NCBI GenBank assembly: GCA_013146195.2
Contig: CM028379.1
Coordinates: 111,842,168 to 111,906,167 of the forward strand
Reading direction: 5' to 3'
Source: Codonopsis lanceolata
Taxonomy: Eukaryota > Streptophyta > Magnoliopsida > Asterales > Campanulaceae
Length of the DNA: 64,000 bases
The notes under the pieces are model-generated. The model was not told the origin of the DNA. It searched no databases and saw only the letters and a list, made by a program, of their open reading frames with translations. Within the stretch, counting starts at the first letter, position 1, and every line of letters starts with the position of its first letter. This document shows, piece by piece, positions 45,193 through 56,642 of the stretch. A program made the translations under genes and the position numbers.

Positions 45193-47297
45193 TGTGGGTT
45201 CCCGGGAAACGGTGCTCCACGCCCGTGCGCCTTTGATAGGGTGGCGGATGCGGTGACATCCATTGCTCCACCTCCCTTGTTTAGGGAGGAAACGAAATCA
45301 AAAGTGCGGGAGGATCTTTGTCGAATAGCGCGCGTTGGAATGCGCCTCGGTTGCCTTTAGTGGATTTTGATCCAATATGGGAGCTTTGGATTTTCTATGT
45401 CAAGTTATCCCTTTTTTAGGGGATACCAGGATATAGGAAAACATCACCTTTCCATTCCCATCCTCCCTTGTTTAGGGAGAACGTGAAAGTGCAAAGAAAG
45501 ATGTTGCAGCGCCCCCACTATGGATTTTATGAAAATAGCCTTATGGCCTATTTCGGATCACTATGAGTGCTTTGGGTTTTCTATGTCAAGTTATCCCTTG
45601 TTTAGGGAATACCAGGACATAGGAATACATCACCTTTCCATTCCCATTCTCCCTTTTTTAGGGGAGAACGTGAAAGTGCAAAGAAAGATGTTGCGAGGCC
45701 CCACTGGATCCAAAATGTTTTTAGAGTCGCCATCTTTATTTTAAGGCAAAAATAAAGCAAAACCAGAAAAAGAAAACCAGAGATGAAGAAAACGGGTTCG
45801 GAGGCTAAGTTACGAGTTGGGAAGGTGCTAGGCACCCAACTCGCCCTTTCGGTCTCAAAACGGTTTTTGGCTAAAGTATGCTTTTTGTTATATTTATTAA
45901 ACAGACAAATAAAGCATTAACTGCCTACAAATACATCCATTACATCTATATTATTTACGGACTTGCAACAGTCTCTTTTACAAACAATTACAAATATACT
46001 TGGAAATATTTGGCCATAGTAACGGCTACATTTAGTATTATTTCCTAAATAAATCCGGGCAGCATAACTGCTTATATATTGATATTGAACCGGACCGGAA
46101 ATAATACATTTACAAATAGAGACTTTAATGAATAAATAGAGCAAATAATTACAAATTTATCTAAAAAACATTTTGCCATAATAACAGCTACATTTAGTAC
46201 TATTTCCTAATTAAATCCGGGCAGCACAACTGCTTATATGGCTACATTGGGCCGGACTGGAAATAATACTATTACATGGAAATGAAAGACTTTAAAAGTA
46301 AAACTTACAGACAGCGTAGGGGTGTGCTCGCTCTGTCCCTCGGGGAGAGAGTCTTTTTTTTTAAGTTGTGTGTTTGTGTGTTGTGTGAATTTGGGCAGCG
46401 TGACTGCTCTGAAAGTTACTTTTTGGCCTCGGGATCGGGGCAGGGTAACTGTTTGTTTTTGGTTGTTTTGTTTGACTGGAAGTAGGCTGAAATCGGGCAG
46501 AGTAACAGCTTGCTACTGACTGATTTGGCCTTTTAAATCGGGCAAAGCAACTGCTCTTTCCACGATTTTTGGACCGGGGAAATAGGGTGGATACCTAGCT
46601 GGGGGGCTAAGGTACACTTCTATCGGTTGGATTTGTGTTTGGAGGAAGTTTGGCAGGGTTTCGAGGCTTTGGAGGTGATCTCTCACTATCTCACACCGCT
46701 CTCTAATTCTCCAGCGTAACGAGAACGCGGAGAAGCTTTACGGATGAATGTTGTGTGAAATGAGGAGCCGGGCTCTGCTATTTATAGGACAAAATAGGGA
46801 CATCGCGGGCATTTCTTTTCCCTCTCTGCGCATCAACTGGTTGCACCTTGCGTTGAATTTGTTGTGAATTGCGGCAACTGTTTGAAGACTGTGCGCTGAA
46901 GGAAGGCTTTTTGGGCGCCATGCTATAGGAATTTGGGCGCCATGCCCAAATTTGTAGGGAGCCACGCCCATTTTCCAGATATTGCATTGAATGAGTGTCC
47001 ACCGCGCTGGAAAAGTTGTGATTTACGGCAAAAATGTGATGAACAGTGGCTGGAGATGGAATTTGGGCGCCACCCTATATGAGTTTGGGCGCCATGCCCA
47101 AACTTGATGGTAGCCACACCCATTTTCCAAACTTGGTCCCTTTTTAACACTTTAGTCCCTGCAATTCGTCCTTTTACGCATCCTGCTTTGTCCTTTTGCA
47201 TTTTTGACCCTGTAACTTGACATTTGTTAATGTTTTAACAGGTCTTGATATTTTATGTCATGTCACATACCAGGGGTACGAAATTGGGGTGTCTACA
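45193..47297 (-). mobile_element. Solo LTR, Tat/Ogre type, in reverse inside the integrase
   Basis: 2,105 bp, TGTGGGTTCC…GGTGTCTACA on the plus strand (TGTAGACACCCC start on the minus strand), flanked by exact CTAGC (45188-45192 and 47298-47302). Removal rejoins ERRLLA to LEHTRAYQ. It contains the same U5 subrepeats as the LTR at 34048 (GTTTAGGGAG, GTGAAAGTGCAAAGAAAGATGTTG repeated). No coding sequence remains. Confidence 0.93.
46777..46788 (-). promoter_or_regulatory. TATA box of the reverse solo LTR
   Basis: The minus strand reads CCTATAAATAGC, followed by GAGCCCGGCTCC. This matches the position and wording of the box in the related LTR at 47743. Transcription from it would run antisense to the Tat integrase. 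Confidence 0.65.
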
Positions 47298-47394
47298 CTA
47301 GCCCTGGAACATACTCGGGCATATCAAAAACGAATAGCTCGAGCATTCAACAAGAAAGTCAAAGGCCGTGATATCCGAGTCGGAGACCTGGTAC
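47298..47394 (+). pseudogene. pol: Integrase C-terminal fragment of Tat element
   Basis: Encodes LEHTRAYQKRIARAFNKK and GDLVL, the start of the integrase C-terminal domain. It is cut off by the next LTR at 47395. The remainder of the Tat element (end of pol, 3' LTR) must lie beyond the nested elements, outside the window. Confidence 0.9.
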
Positions 47395-48521
47395 TGTAGA
47401 CACCCCAATTTCATACCCCTGGTATGTAACATTGACATACGATATCAAGACATGTTTAAACTTAACAAATATCAAATTATAGGGTTTAAAAAATGCAAAA
47501 GACAAAGCATGATGCGTAAAACAGTAAAATGCGGGGGCCAGAGTGTCAAAAAGGAGGCCAAAATTGAAGCCCGACGCTGCCAACTTGCCATGTGGGAGCG
47601 GCACCCAGAATGCATAGGTTCGGCGCCCAGAGCCCGAATAGTGCTTTACGATTTGAGAATTAGTACAAGCACTAAAGCGCACGGTACAAGCTGATGAAGC
47701 ACAAAGAAGAAATTTTAAAGACAACGGTGTCCCTCCTCTCACCTATAAATAGAGGTGTCTGGCTTCACTTTCAGGGGCCGAGAATTTTTCTCACTATTAC
47801 GCTGTGCATTTATTTTATACCGTATAGAGAGCGATCGTGAGATAGTGAGTTCCCCCCTCCTATAAAGCCTCGAAGCTCTGTCAAATCTCCTCCAAACACA
47901 AAACCAACCGGTCAAAGTGAGCCTTAGCCCCCCAGCTAGAATTCCACCCTATTTTCCCGGTCCAAAAATCCCAAAAATAGTAGTTGCTCTGCCTGAATCC
48001 AAAGGCCAAATCTGCCAGAAGCAAATAGTTGTTATGCCCAATTTTTGCCAGCATCAAGCAAACAACAGCAAAAATGCAAGCAGTTGCTCCGCCCGTGTAA
48101 CGGTGCCCAGAAGCAACCTTCGGAAGCAGTTCTTCTTCCCGAACCGCAGCAACAGCAGAAAGATTCCCTCTCCCGGAAGGACAGAGCGAGCACACCCACG
48201 CTCTTAAAGGTGAGCCTTTAAGGGTTTTTTATTATAAAAATGTTATATTCATCCATCCTAATGTAAAAAATATAAGCTGTTATACTGCTCGGATCTATGT
48301 AGAAAATAGCATTAAAAAGAACCATTATTATGGCCAAAATTTTTTAAATGTATTTGTAATTACTGGAAGAAGGCGGCTGCAAGTCTGTAAATAATATAAA
48401 TACAGATATATCTGTTTTCTTTTTAATGTTTTATTTCATTTGCTAGATAAATATAACAAAAAGCATAATTTAGCCAAAAAAATTTTGAGACCAAAAGGGC
48501 GAGTTGGGTGTCTAACACCTT
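47395..48521 (+). mobile_element. Second Tat/Ogre-type LTR (start of an element nested in the first)
   Basis: Starts TGTAGACACCCC just after GGTAC (possible 5-bp duplication; partner not in the window). It matches the reverse solo LTR and, in its 3' part, the 34048 LTR (ACGCTCTTAAAGGTGAGCC, AGCATAATTTAGCC). It stops mid-LTR at CTAACACCTT, where the Athila element begins; in the 34048 LTR the same text continues CTCACCTCGTAACTTAGCC. Confidence 0.88.
47743..47753 (+). promoter_or_regulatory. TATA box of the Tat-type LTR
   Basis: CTATAAATAGA, in the segment that is deleted from the 34048 LTR. Confidence 0.7.
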
Positions 48522-48735
48522 TGATCGATGTATTTTATACGTCGATATCATGTACTTTTATGACTTAAATTAAGCAATTCCACGAGTCTTTTGGCTACTG
48601 ATATGTGTTTTTTAGTGTTTTATGAGTTTTAGGGTTTTAGGTGAATTTATATGAATTATGAAGCTTTTAGTGAATTTTTGAAGAAGGGGCCAAAGTGTAA
48701 ATTGAAGAAAATCCGGCAGAAAAACAGTCTGGTCA

Positions 48736-48823
48736 CCTTGCCGCCGCAAGGTGGACAGAAACAAGGCCTCCCGAAATCAAGACCCTTGCGGACGCAAGGG
48801 GTAATGACCTTGCGACCGCAAGG
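48736..48823. repeat. Three CCTTGCGNNCGCAAGG palindromes in the 5' LTR
   Basis: 16-bp units at 48736-48751 (CCTTGCCGCCGCAAGG), 48784-48799 and 48808-48823. Each is self-complementary or nearly so and rich in CpG. Confidence 0.95.
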
Positions 48824-48890
48824 TACCCAAAACCGACTTATCGGGGTTTTCAAGCCAGATTGGAACTCCTAATCCCCTACAATTCCATGG

Positions 48891-48900
48891 TATAAATAAA
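48891..48900 (+). promoter_or_regulatory. TATA box of Athila LTR
   Basis: TATAAATAAA lies about 70 bases after the last LTR palindrome. Confidence 0.65.
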
Positions 48901-49763
48901 GGACGGTAGCCAAAGCCAAAGGACATCCAAGAAGTAGTTTCTAAACAGCTTTAGGTAGGATTTAGCTTGTATAACATAGTTTAGCTGTTGTAATTACAAT
49001 TTTGAAGATCGATCCATGTATTCATTCATCTCCGTGTGCCGTTCATCTTCAAGGATGAACTAAACATCCATTAATCTAGGAGTTGGGAGGTAACTTGTAT
49101 CGAATCTATGGCTTAATTATATTTTTATTCATTCAATTCTTGTTGATCATGGTGTTTATCAACCCCTGTTATTATCTCGTTTTGAACAAATGAATGTAAT
49201 CGTGAGTAATAAAGGCCTAGAGGTGCGGATAACTTCATGACCAATATGCATATGTCGTACACTGGCTCACCATCATGATAAATTGAACCTATCGATGCAC
49301 GAGAGTGATAAGTTAGGGTCAGGTTCCATATATGACCTAAGTGACAGTTAGGATCCATATGTTCATGTGCATAGGATATAGAATGGACAAATTATTTGGA
49401 GATGGAGATTGAACGGTAATTCGACATGCTATATCTATCTTTCGTGAACGAACCCAAGAAATTGAATGATACTTTATTTAAATAAGCTATAGAAGAGATA
49501 CAGTGAAACCCTAATCCTAGATTTCCCTCCATCATCAGATCTTCCCTACTGTGATTGCTGCTAATTTAGTTAACTTTAGTATAATAATTAGGTTAGATTA
49601 AAATCAGTATAAAAACCCCCTTAGTTTAATAAAATTGCTACCGATAGTCTTACTATTTGTGATCTTCTTGTCTCTGTGGTTCGACCCTTGCTTCCCAAGC
49701 TATTCTACAATAGTCTTGTCCACTTGCAAGGAATAAATTTAAAATAAGACACGATCAAGTTTT

Positions 49764-49781
49764 TGGCGCCGTTGCCGGGGA
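49764..49781 (+). promoter_or_regulatory. Primer-binding site of Athila element (tRNA-Asp type)
   Basis: TGGCGCCGTTGCCGGGGA is the Athila primer site. It lies six bases after the LTR. Confidence 0.93.
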
Positions 49782-50029
49782 CAAACTAGTTTGCATAGTT
49801 AGTTTGTTGGTAGCGTAGTTTTAAATTAAGGTTTTATAAAAATAAAAATGAAATACAAAAAGATTTTAGTTATTTTTAGTTGTTAATTTTTAAATGTTTT
49901 ATCTGCTTTATGCACGGTCGTAGATATCTAAATCCTAAACTGGTATAATTAAATCAAAATATAAATAATCTTGGAAAGAATCAGGAAGACCCTGATAATC
50001 TAGGAATTCAGTCTGATAATCAAGAACAA

Positions 50030-51556
50030 TTGAATCAAGAGGATCCTCTGGTTGATCCTCGAATGGATAATAATAATAATAATCAAAATCCTGAAAATCC
50101 GGTTCATCCGGTAAATGTGAATCAAAGAGTGGAAGAACCTGCTGAGATAAACATGGAAGTAATAGTTAACCAAAGAACTATAAATGATTATAGTCGCCCT
50201 GTGTTGAATGCAGCAACCTCATGCCTAATTTTACCGGAAGCAGTAAGGAATTTCGAACTTAAAGGTCATTATTTTAATATGATACCTTCATTCCATGGAA
50301 TGCCATCTGAAGATGCAGTAAGTTTCATGAGAGAATATGAATATATGATGGGAACTTTTCCGTTAGGTGGATTGACTGAAGACCAAGTAAAAATAAAATA
50401 TTTTCCAAGTGCATTAAAAAAATTGGCGAAAAGATGGTTTATGAATCTAACACCTACAAGTGTCTATACGTGAACTCAATTATATGAATTGTTTATGGGA
50501 AAATTTTATAAACATGCATCTCTTACAGAATATAGAAAACAAATTATGTCTTTTCAAAATGAACCGGGAGAAACATTCCATGAAGCATGGGATAGATTTA
50601 AAAATTTACTTATCATGTGTCCTCACTATAATCTATCTCAAGATGTGTTAGTACTTCAATTCTATCATGCTCTTTCGCCTGCTTTACAAACTATGGTTGA
50701 TAGTGCAGCCGGTGGGTCTATTAATAGAATGACACCAACTGCACTAGAAGAATTACTTGAGATGTTAAGTGCAAATTCTCAACAAAAAAGTGCAAGAGGT
50801 AAAAGTAGAAGTTGATTCCAAGTTCAAGAAAAACCAGATATGCAAGCTCAATATGAAAACTGACCAATTCAAGAAGCATGCGATATGTGTGGATTAACTT
50901 CTAATGCTACTACTTTTTGTCCGTCTAGTGCTATGTATTCTAAACAGGTTAATGCCATGAACATGTACCCTCAAAGACAAAGAAATGATCCCTACTCTAA
51001 CACATATAATCCTAGTTGGATGAATCATCCTAATTTTTCATGGGGAGGAAATAAACCACTACAACCTCAACAATTCCCAAATCAAGGACAATTGCGAATT
51101 GAAGAAGTTTCAAAGTCAGATGGAGCAAACAAAGGTCAAGTTGCTCTTAACAAATATTTGTTAGAAGAGATAGAAAATTTAAGAGAAAAACCTGCAAAAG
51201 TTGTAAACGAGAAAAGAGAAGAAGGGAAGTTCCCTAGTCAGAATGAACAAGCGAAATCTATCACTACTCTGCAAAGTGGTAGAGTCATTGGAGAAGAGGT
51301 AAGTGATCCTATTCAATTATCTGATGTGCCTGATAAAGTAGATAATTCTAAAAAAGAAGTTGAAAAGGATGAAAATAAAGATAATCAAGAGAAGGAAGTA
51401 GAAAATGAAGTGCTAGAAAAATATAATCAAAAAGAAGTAACTCAAGAAAAAGAACAAGAGGAAGAGGAACCTTATGTGGCACCACCACCATATGTTCCTC
51501 CAATTCCATTCCCTAGAAGACTTATGAGAAACAGAATGGATAAGCAATTTTTATAA
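50030..51556 (+). pseudogene. gag: gag of Athila element (in-frame TGA stops)
   Basis: A single frame with stops at 50471-50473, 50813-50815 and 50862-50864 and a TAA at 51554-51556. The TGA at 50471 sits where the family normally has Trp (…YTWTQLYELFMGKFYKH context), so a TGG to TGA change is likely. Capsid text FELKGHYFNMIPSFHG and FPSALKKLAKRWF is clear. A zinc-finger-like segment (CDMCGLTSNATTFC) and a Lys/Glu-rich linker follow. The frame runs on into the protease after the last stop. Confidence 0.9.
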
Positions 51557-51565
51557 ATTTATAAT

Positions 51566-52400
51566 ATGTTATCAAAAGTGAACATTAACCTTCCTTTGCT
51601 TAATGTTATTAAAAATATTCCAGCCTATGCTAAGTTTTTCAAAGATCTTCACTCTAAGATACACAAATTTGAAAATAATGAAAAAATTATTGTTTCTGAA
51701 AACGTGAGTGCAGTTTTACAACCCGAACTTCCTCCTAAATTGAAAGATCCTGGTAGTTTTAATATCCAAGTCTCATTGGGTAGTTCTAAAAAGATGAAGG
51801 TCATGTTAGATTTAGGAGCAAGTATTAATTTGATGCCTTTTGCAGTCTATAAACAATTAGGGTTGGGAGAACTGAAACCCACTACTATGTCTCTACAGTT
51901 AGCTGATTCGTTCGGTTAAACACCCGTTAGGTATAGTAGAGGACATTCTAGTTCAGGTAGACAAATTAATCATTCCGGTTGATTTTGTGGTTCTAGAGAT
52001 GGAAAGGAAAATATGCACAAACAATGAAGTCCCTATCTTGTTAGGTAGACCTTTTATGGCCACTGCCAACACAATGATCAATGTTAAGAATGGTAAACTC
52101 ACAATGTTAGTAATGGGTGAAACTGTGGAAATTTCAGTTTTCGATGCAATGAATAGACCGGGTGACATGAATGCATGTTTCTCGATTGATGAAATTGAAA
52201 AACTGACAACCCTAACCTTTGAAGAAAATTGTGAGGAAGATGATTATGAGAAAGATGTGTATGTAAGTCATGATGATAGAACCTTCTCTCATATAAAATT
52301 CGACATTGAAGAGTTAGAAAGAGAACTCCGAGAGACTGATGAGAGAAAAGAGAGAGAAAGACTTAAGGCTCTTAAGAGTAAAAATGAGAACTAAATGGAA
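51566..52400 (+). pseudogene. pol: Protease region of Athila pol, copy before the gap
   Basis: The retropepsin motif is MLDLGASINLMPF (about 51804-51842), with the later LLGRPFMATAN box. One inserted T near 51907 (GATTCGTTCGG, against GATCGTTCGG in the second copy) shifts the frame. The acidic/basic linker follows. Confidence 0.88.
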
Positions 52401-55299
52401 GAGTCTGAATCATAAATTAGTTCTGATAAAATAGAAATAGAGGAAGATGAAAATAATAAAGAAGAAGATGTGGAAATTCTAAAATCTATTTTTGATGAAA
52501 TAAAAATAGATGAAGAAAAGGAAGAAAACATTAAGGAGGGAGTGAAAGAAGAAACAGTTCAACCTGAAATTCCTGAATTTATTCATCATCAAATCTCCTC
52601 CTGAAGTTGAATTAAAGCCATTACCACCCCACTTAAAATACGCATTTTTAGGGGAAGATAAAACTTTACCTGTTATAATTGCTGCAGATTTAACAGAAGA
52701 ACAAGAAGCAAGCCTATTAAAAGTTTTATGGACACATAGAGAAGCGATAGGTTGGTCCTTAACAGATTTAAAAGGCATTAGTCCATCTATGTGTATGCAT
52801 AAAATCCATTTAGAAGAAGGTAGTAAACATTCTAGAGAAAGACAAAGAAGACTTAACCCTCACATGGAAGAAGCGGTAAGAAAAGAAGTACTTAAGCTTC
52901 TTGATGCAGGTATAATTTACCCGATATCTGATAGCAAATGGGTTAGTCCAGTCCAAGTAGTTCCTATGAAATTAGGAATTACCGTTGTTAAAAATAATAA
53001 AGATGAATTAGTTCCTACACAAACTATCACAGGTTATAGAATGAGCATAGATTTAAGGAAATTAAATGCTGCAACTAGGAAAGATCATTTCCCCTTGCCA
53101 TTTATTGACCAAATCCTTGAAAGACTAGCTGATCATGAATATTATTGTTTTCTTGATGGTTTCTCTGGCTACAACCAAATCCCAGTAGCACCCAAAGACC
53201 AAGAGAAAACCACTTTTACATGTCCCTTTGGAACCTTTGCATTTAGGAGAATGCCTTTTGGACTTTGTAATGCCCAGCTACTTTTCAAAGATGCATGATT
53301 TCTATATTTTCTAATTTAGTAGAAAGATGTGTTGAAGTATTTAAGGATGGATTTTCGGTATTTGGGAATTCTTTTAACCATTGCCTAGAAAATCTTACAT
53401 CAGTTTTGAAAAGATGTTGCGAAACTAATTTGACCCTAAGTTGGGAGAAAAGCCATTTCATGGCTAAACATGGAATTGTCTTAGGATATGTTGTGTCTAA
53501 CAAAGGAATTGAAGTAGATAAGGCAAAAATTGAAGTTATATCACAACTACCTCCTCCAACTTCTGTCAAAGGTGTTAGAAGTTTTCTAGGGCATGCAGGT
53601 TTTTATAGAAGATTTATAAAAGATTTTTCAAAAATCTATAAACCTTTATGTAATCTGTTGGAAAAAGATATCGAATTCATTTTTTATCAAGAATGCTTGA
53701 ATGCATTTAATTTATTAAAAGAACGATTGACATCAGCCCCAATTTTAACCAGCCCCGATTGGTCTCTCCCTTTCGAGATCATGTGTGATGCTTCAGATTT
53801 TGCAATTGGAGCTGTGTTAGGCCAAAGAATAGATAAAAAAACCGCATGTGATTCATTATGCTAGTAGGACATTAAATGATGCACAACTAAATTACACAAC
53901 CACAGAAAAAGAGTTTTTAGCAGATGTGTATGCTTTAGAAAAGTTTAGACCATACTTGTTAGGATCAAAAGTTATTATATTTTTTTGATCATGCAGCTCT
54001 AAAATATTTTTTGAGTAAAAAAGAAGCAAAGCCTAGACTCATAAGATGGATGTTATTATTACAAGAATTTGACATCACTATTAAAGATAAAAAGGGAACA
54101 GAAAACGTCGTAGCCGACCATTTGTCTAGGTTGGAATTTTTACCTTTACTTGAGCGTCAATTTCTTGATAATAAAATACATGAATGAAGACTTCCACGAT
54201 GAACAATTATTAGCGCTTAAAGATTTGGATCCTGGTATGTTGATTATGTCAATTATTATGTATCTGATCTCATCAACCCTGACTTCGATTTCTATCAAAG
54301 AAAGAAATTTTTAACAGATGCAAAAAATTACTTTTGGGAAGAACCTCATTTGTATAAAATGTGTTCAGACTCTATAATTAGGAGATGTGTTCCAGAACAA
54401 GACCAACAAAGTATTATGACATTCTGTCATGAATACTCTTGTGGTGGTCATTTTAGTGGGAATAAAGCGCTAGAAAAATTTGCAATCGGATTATATTGGC
54501 CTTCTTTTTTAGAGGCGTGACATATTTATAAAAATGTGATAAATGTCAAAGAAGCGGTGGAATAGGTAAAAGGAATGAAATGCCCTTGCATATGAATATA
54601 GTTGTTGAAATTTTTATGTATTGATTTTATGGGTCCTTTTCCGATTCTAATGGTTGTGATATATTTTAGTATTTGATGATTATGTGTCTAAATGGATAGA
54701 AGCTATTGGTACTAGAAATAATGATGGAAAAAGCTGTTGTCAAGTTTTGGAAGATATTTTTGCTCGGTTTGGATGCAAGGGCTATAATTAGTGATCAAGA
54801 ACACACTTCACTAATAGATTGCTAAATACAGTCCTTAGAAAATATGGTGTGACTCACAAGTTAGCTTACACCCTATCATCCCGAGATTTACGGCCAAGTA
54901 GAAGTTAGCAATCGTCGAATAAAAACGATGTTAGAAAAGGCTGAGAGACCGAATCTAAAAGATTGGAGACAAAACTTAATGATGCTCTTTGGGCATATCG
55001 GTGCATATAAAACCCCAATAGGAATGAGTCCTTATCGAATGGTGTATGGCAAGGCTTGTCATCTGCCGGTTGAGATTGAGCACAAGGCCTATTGGGCCGT
55101 TAAAACTTATTAACTTGGACTTAACTTTGAATGAGTGAAGAAGATTATTTCGATTAAATGAATTAGAAGAACATAGGTTAAATTCGTATGAAAATGCTAA
55201 AACTTATAAAGAAAAGACCAAGAAATACCATGATGGGGATTAGCTAACAAGATGTTTTTCATCCTCAGAAAAGTTCCTTTAATTCTAGACTCGATTATT
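52401..55299 (+). pseudogene. pol: RT, RNase H and integrase of Athila pol, copy before the gap (error-rich end)
   Basis: RT spans about 52789-53860, with VSPVQVVPMK, DLRKLNAATRKDHFPLPFID, FLDGFSGYNQIPVAPKDQEKT and MPFGLCNAQ. RNase H (CDASDFAIGAVLG, TTEKEFLADVYALEKFRPYL) and integrase pieces follow. From about 54170 to the gap the sequence has many small indels relative to the second copy, so integrase frames are fragmented; this looks like low-quality sequence at a contig end. See 56300-59402 for a cleaner version of the same region. Confidence 0.85.
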
Positions 55300-55399
55300 N
55301 NNNNNNNNNNNNNNNNNNNNNNNNNNNNNNNNNNNNNNNNNNNNNNNNNNNNNNNNNNNNNNNNNNNNNNNNNNNNNNNNNNNNNNNNNNNNNNNNNNN
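55300..55399. other. Assembly gap (100 N)
   Basis: Exactly 100 N, the conventional size for a gap of unknown length between scaffolded contigs. Confidence 0.99.
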
Positions 55400-55444
55400 A
55401 GACTTATGAGTGTACTTAATGGATAATTTTTATAAATTTATAAT

Positions 55445-56642
55445 ATGTTATCCAAAGTGAATATTAACCTTCCTTTGCTTAATGTTATTAAAAATATTCC
55501 AATTTATGCTAAGTTTTTCAAAGATCTTCACTCTAAGAAACACAAATTTGAAAATAATGAAAAATTATTGTTTCAAAACGTGAGTGTAGCTTTACAACCC
55601 GAACTTCCTCCTAAATTGAAAGATCCCGTAGTTTTAATATCCAAGTCTCATGGGTAGTTCTAAAAAGATGAAGGTCATGTTAGATTTAGGAGCAAGTATT
55701 AATTTGATGCCTTTTGCAGTCTATAAACAATTAGGGTTAGGAGAACTGAAACCCACTACTATGTCTCTACAGTTAGCTGATCGTTCGGTTAAACACCCGT
55801 TAGGTATAGTAGAGGACATTCTAGTTCAGGTAGACAAATTAATCATTCCGGTTGATTTTGTGGTTCTAGAGATGGAAAGGAAAATATGCACAAACAATGA
55901 AGTCCCTATCTTGTTAGGTAGACCTTTTATGGCCACTGCCAACACAATGATCAATGTTAAGAATGGTAAACTCACAATGTTAGTAATGGGTGAAACTGTG
56001 GAAATTTCGCTGATGCAATGAATAGACCGAGTGACATGAATGCATGTTTCTCGATTGATGAAATTGAAAAACCTGACAACCCTAACCTTTGAAGAAAATT
56101 GTGAGGAAGATGATTATGAGAAAGATGTGTATGTAAGTCATGATGATAGAACCTTCTCTCATATAAAATTCGACATTGAAGAGTTAGAAAGAGAACTCCG
56201 AGAGACTGATGAGAGAAAAGAGAGAGAAAGACTTAAGGCTCTTAAGAGTAAAAATGAGAACTAAATGGAAGAGTCTGAATCATAAATTAGTTCTGATAAA
56301 ATAGAAATAGAGGAAGATGAAAATAATAAAGAAGAAGATGTGGAAATTCTAAAATCTATTTTTGATGAAATAAAAATAGATGAAGAAAAGGAAGAAAACA
56401 TTAAGGAGGGAGTGAAAGAAGAAACAGTTCAACCTGAAATTCCTGAATTTATTCTGTCTGTCAAATCTCCTCCTGAAGTTGAATTAAAGCCATTACCACC
56501 CCACTTAAAATACGCATTTTTAGGGGAAGATAAAACTTTACCTGTTATAATTGCTGCAGATTTAACAGAAGAACAAGAAGCAAGCCTATTAAAAGTTTTA
56601 TGGACACATAGAGAAGCGATAGGTTGGTCCTTAAGCATTTAA
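55445..56642 (+). pseudogene. pol: Protease region of Athila pol, copy after the gap
   Basis: Same MLDLGASINLMPF and LLGRPFMATAN motifs as the left copy. Here the GATCGTTCGG site is intact, so the protease frame runs from 55650 to 56021. Small shifts remain near 55570, 55650 and 56010 and a stop at the linker. Confidence 0.88.

Larger units (their letters stand above)
48522..49757 (+). mobile_element. 5' LTR of Athila element
   Basis: 1,236 bp, TGATCG…CGATCA ends. It is repeated at 63666 with few differences. It contains three CCTTGCG-type palindromes and a TATAAATAAA box. Frames inside it are not conserved as proteins. Confidence 0.93.
51517..55299 (+). repeat. Left copy of a 3.8-kb duplication flanking the gap
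   Basis: Matches 55400-59197 almost base for base in its middle part, with a constant offset near 3.87 kb. Differences concentrate at the end next to the gap. Confidence 0.93.

Noticed and set aside
47881..48207. Frames of 96-104 codons on both strands in the Tat-type LTR
   Set aside because: They lie in the R-U5 part of an LTR; no domain, and no support in the related LTRs.
55300..55399. Real tandem duplication of pol in a chimeric Athila
   Set aside because: The 100-N gap and the quality loss on both sides make an assembly overlap the simpler reading, though reads are needed to prove it.
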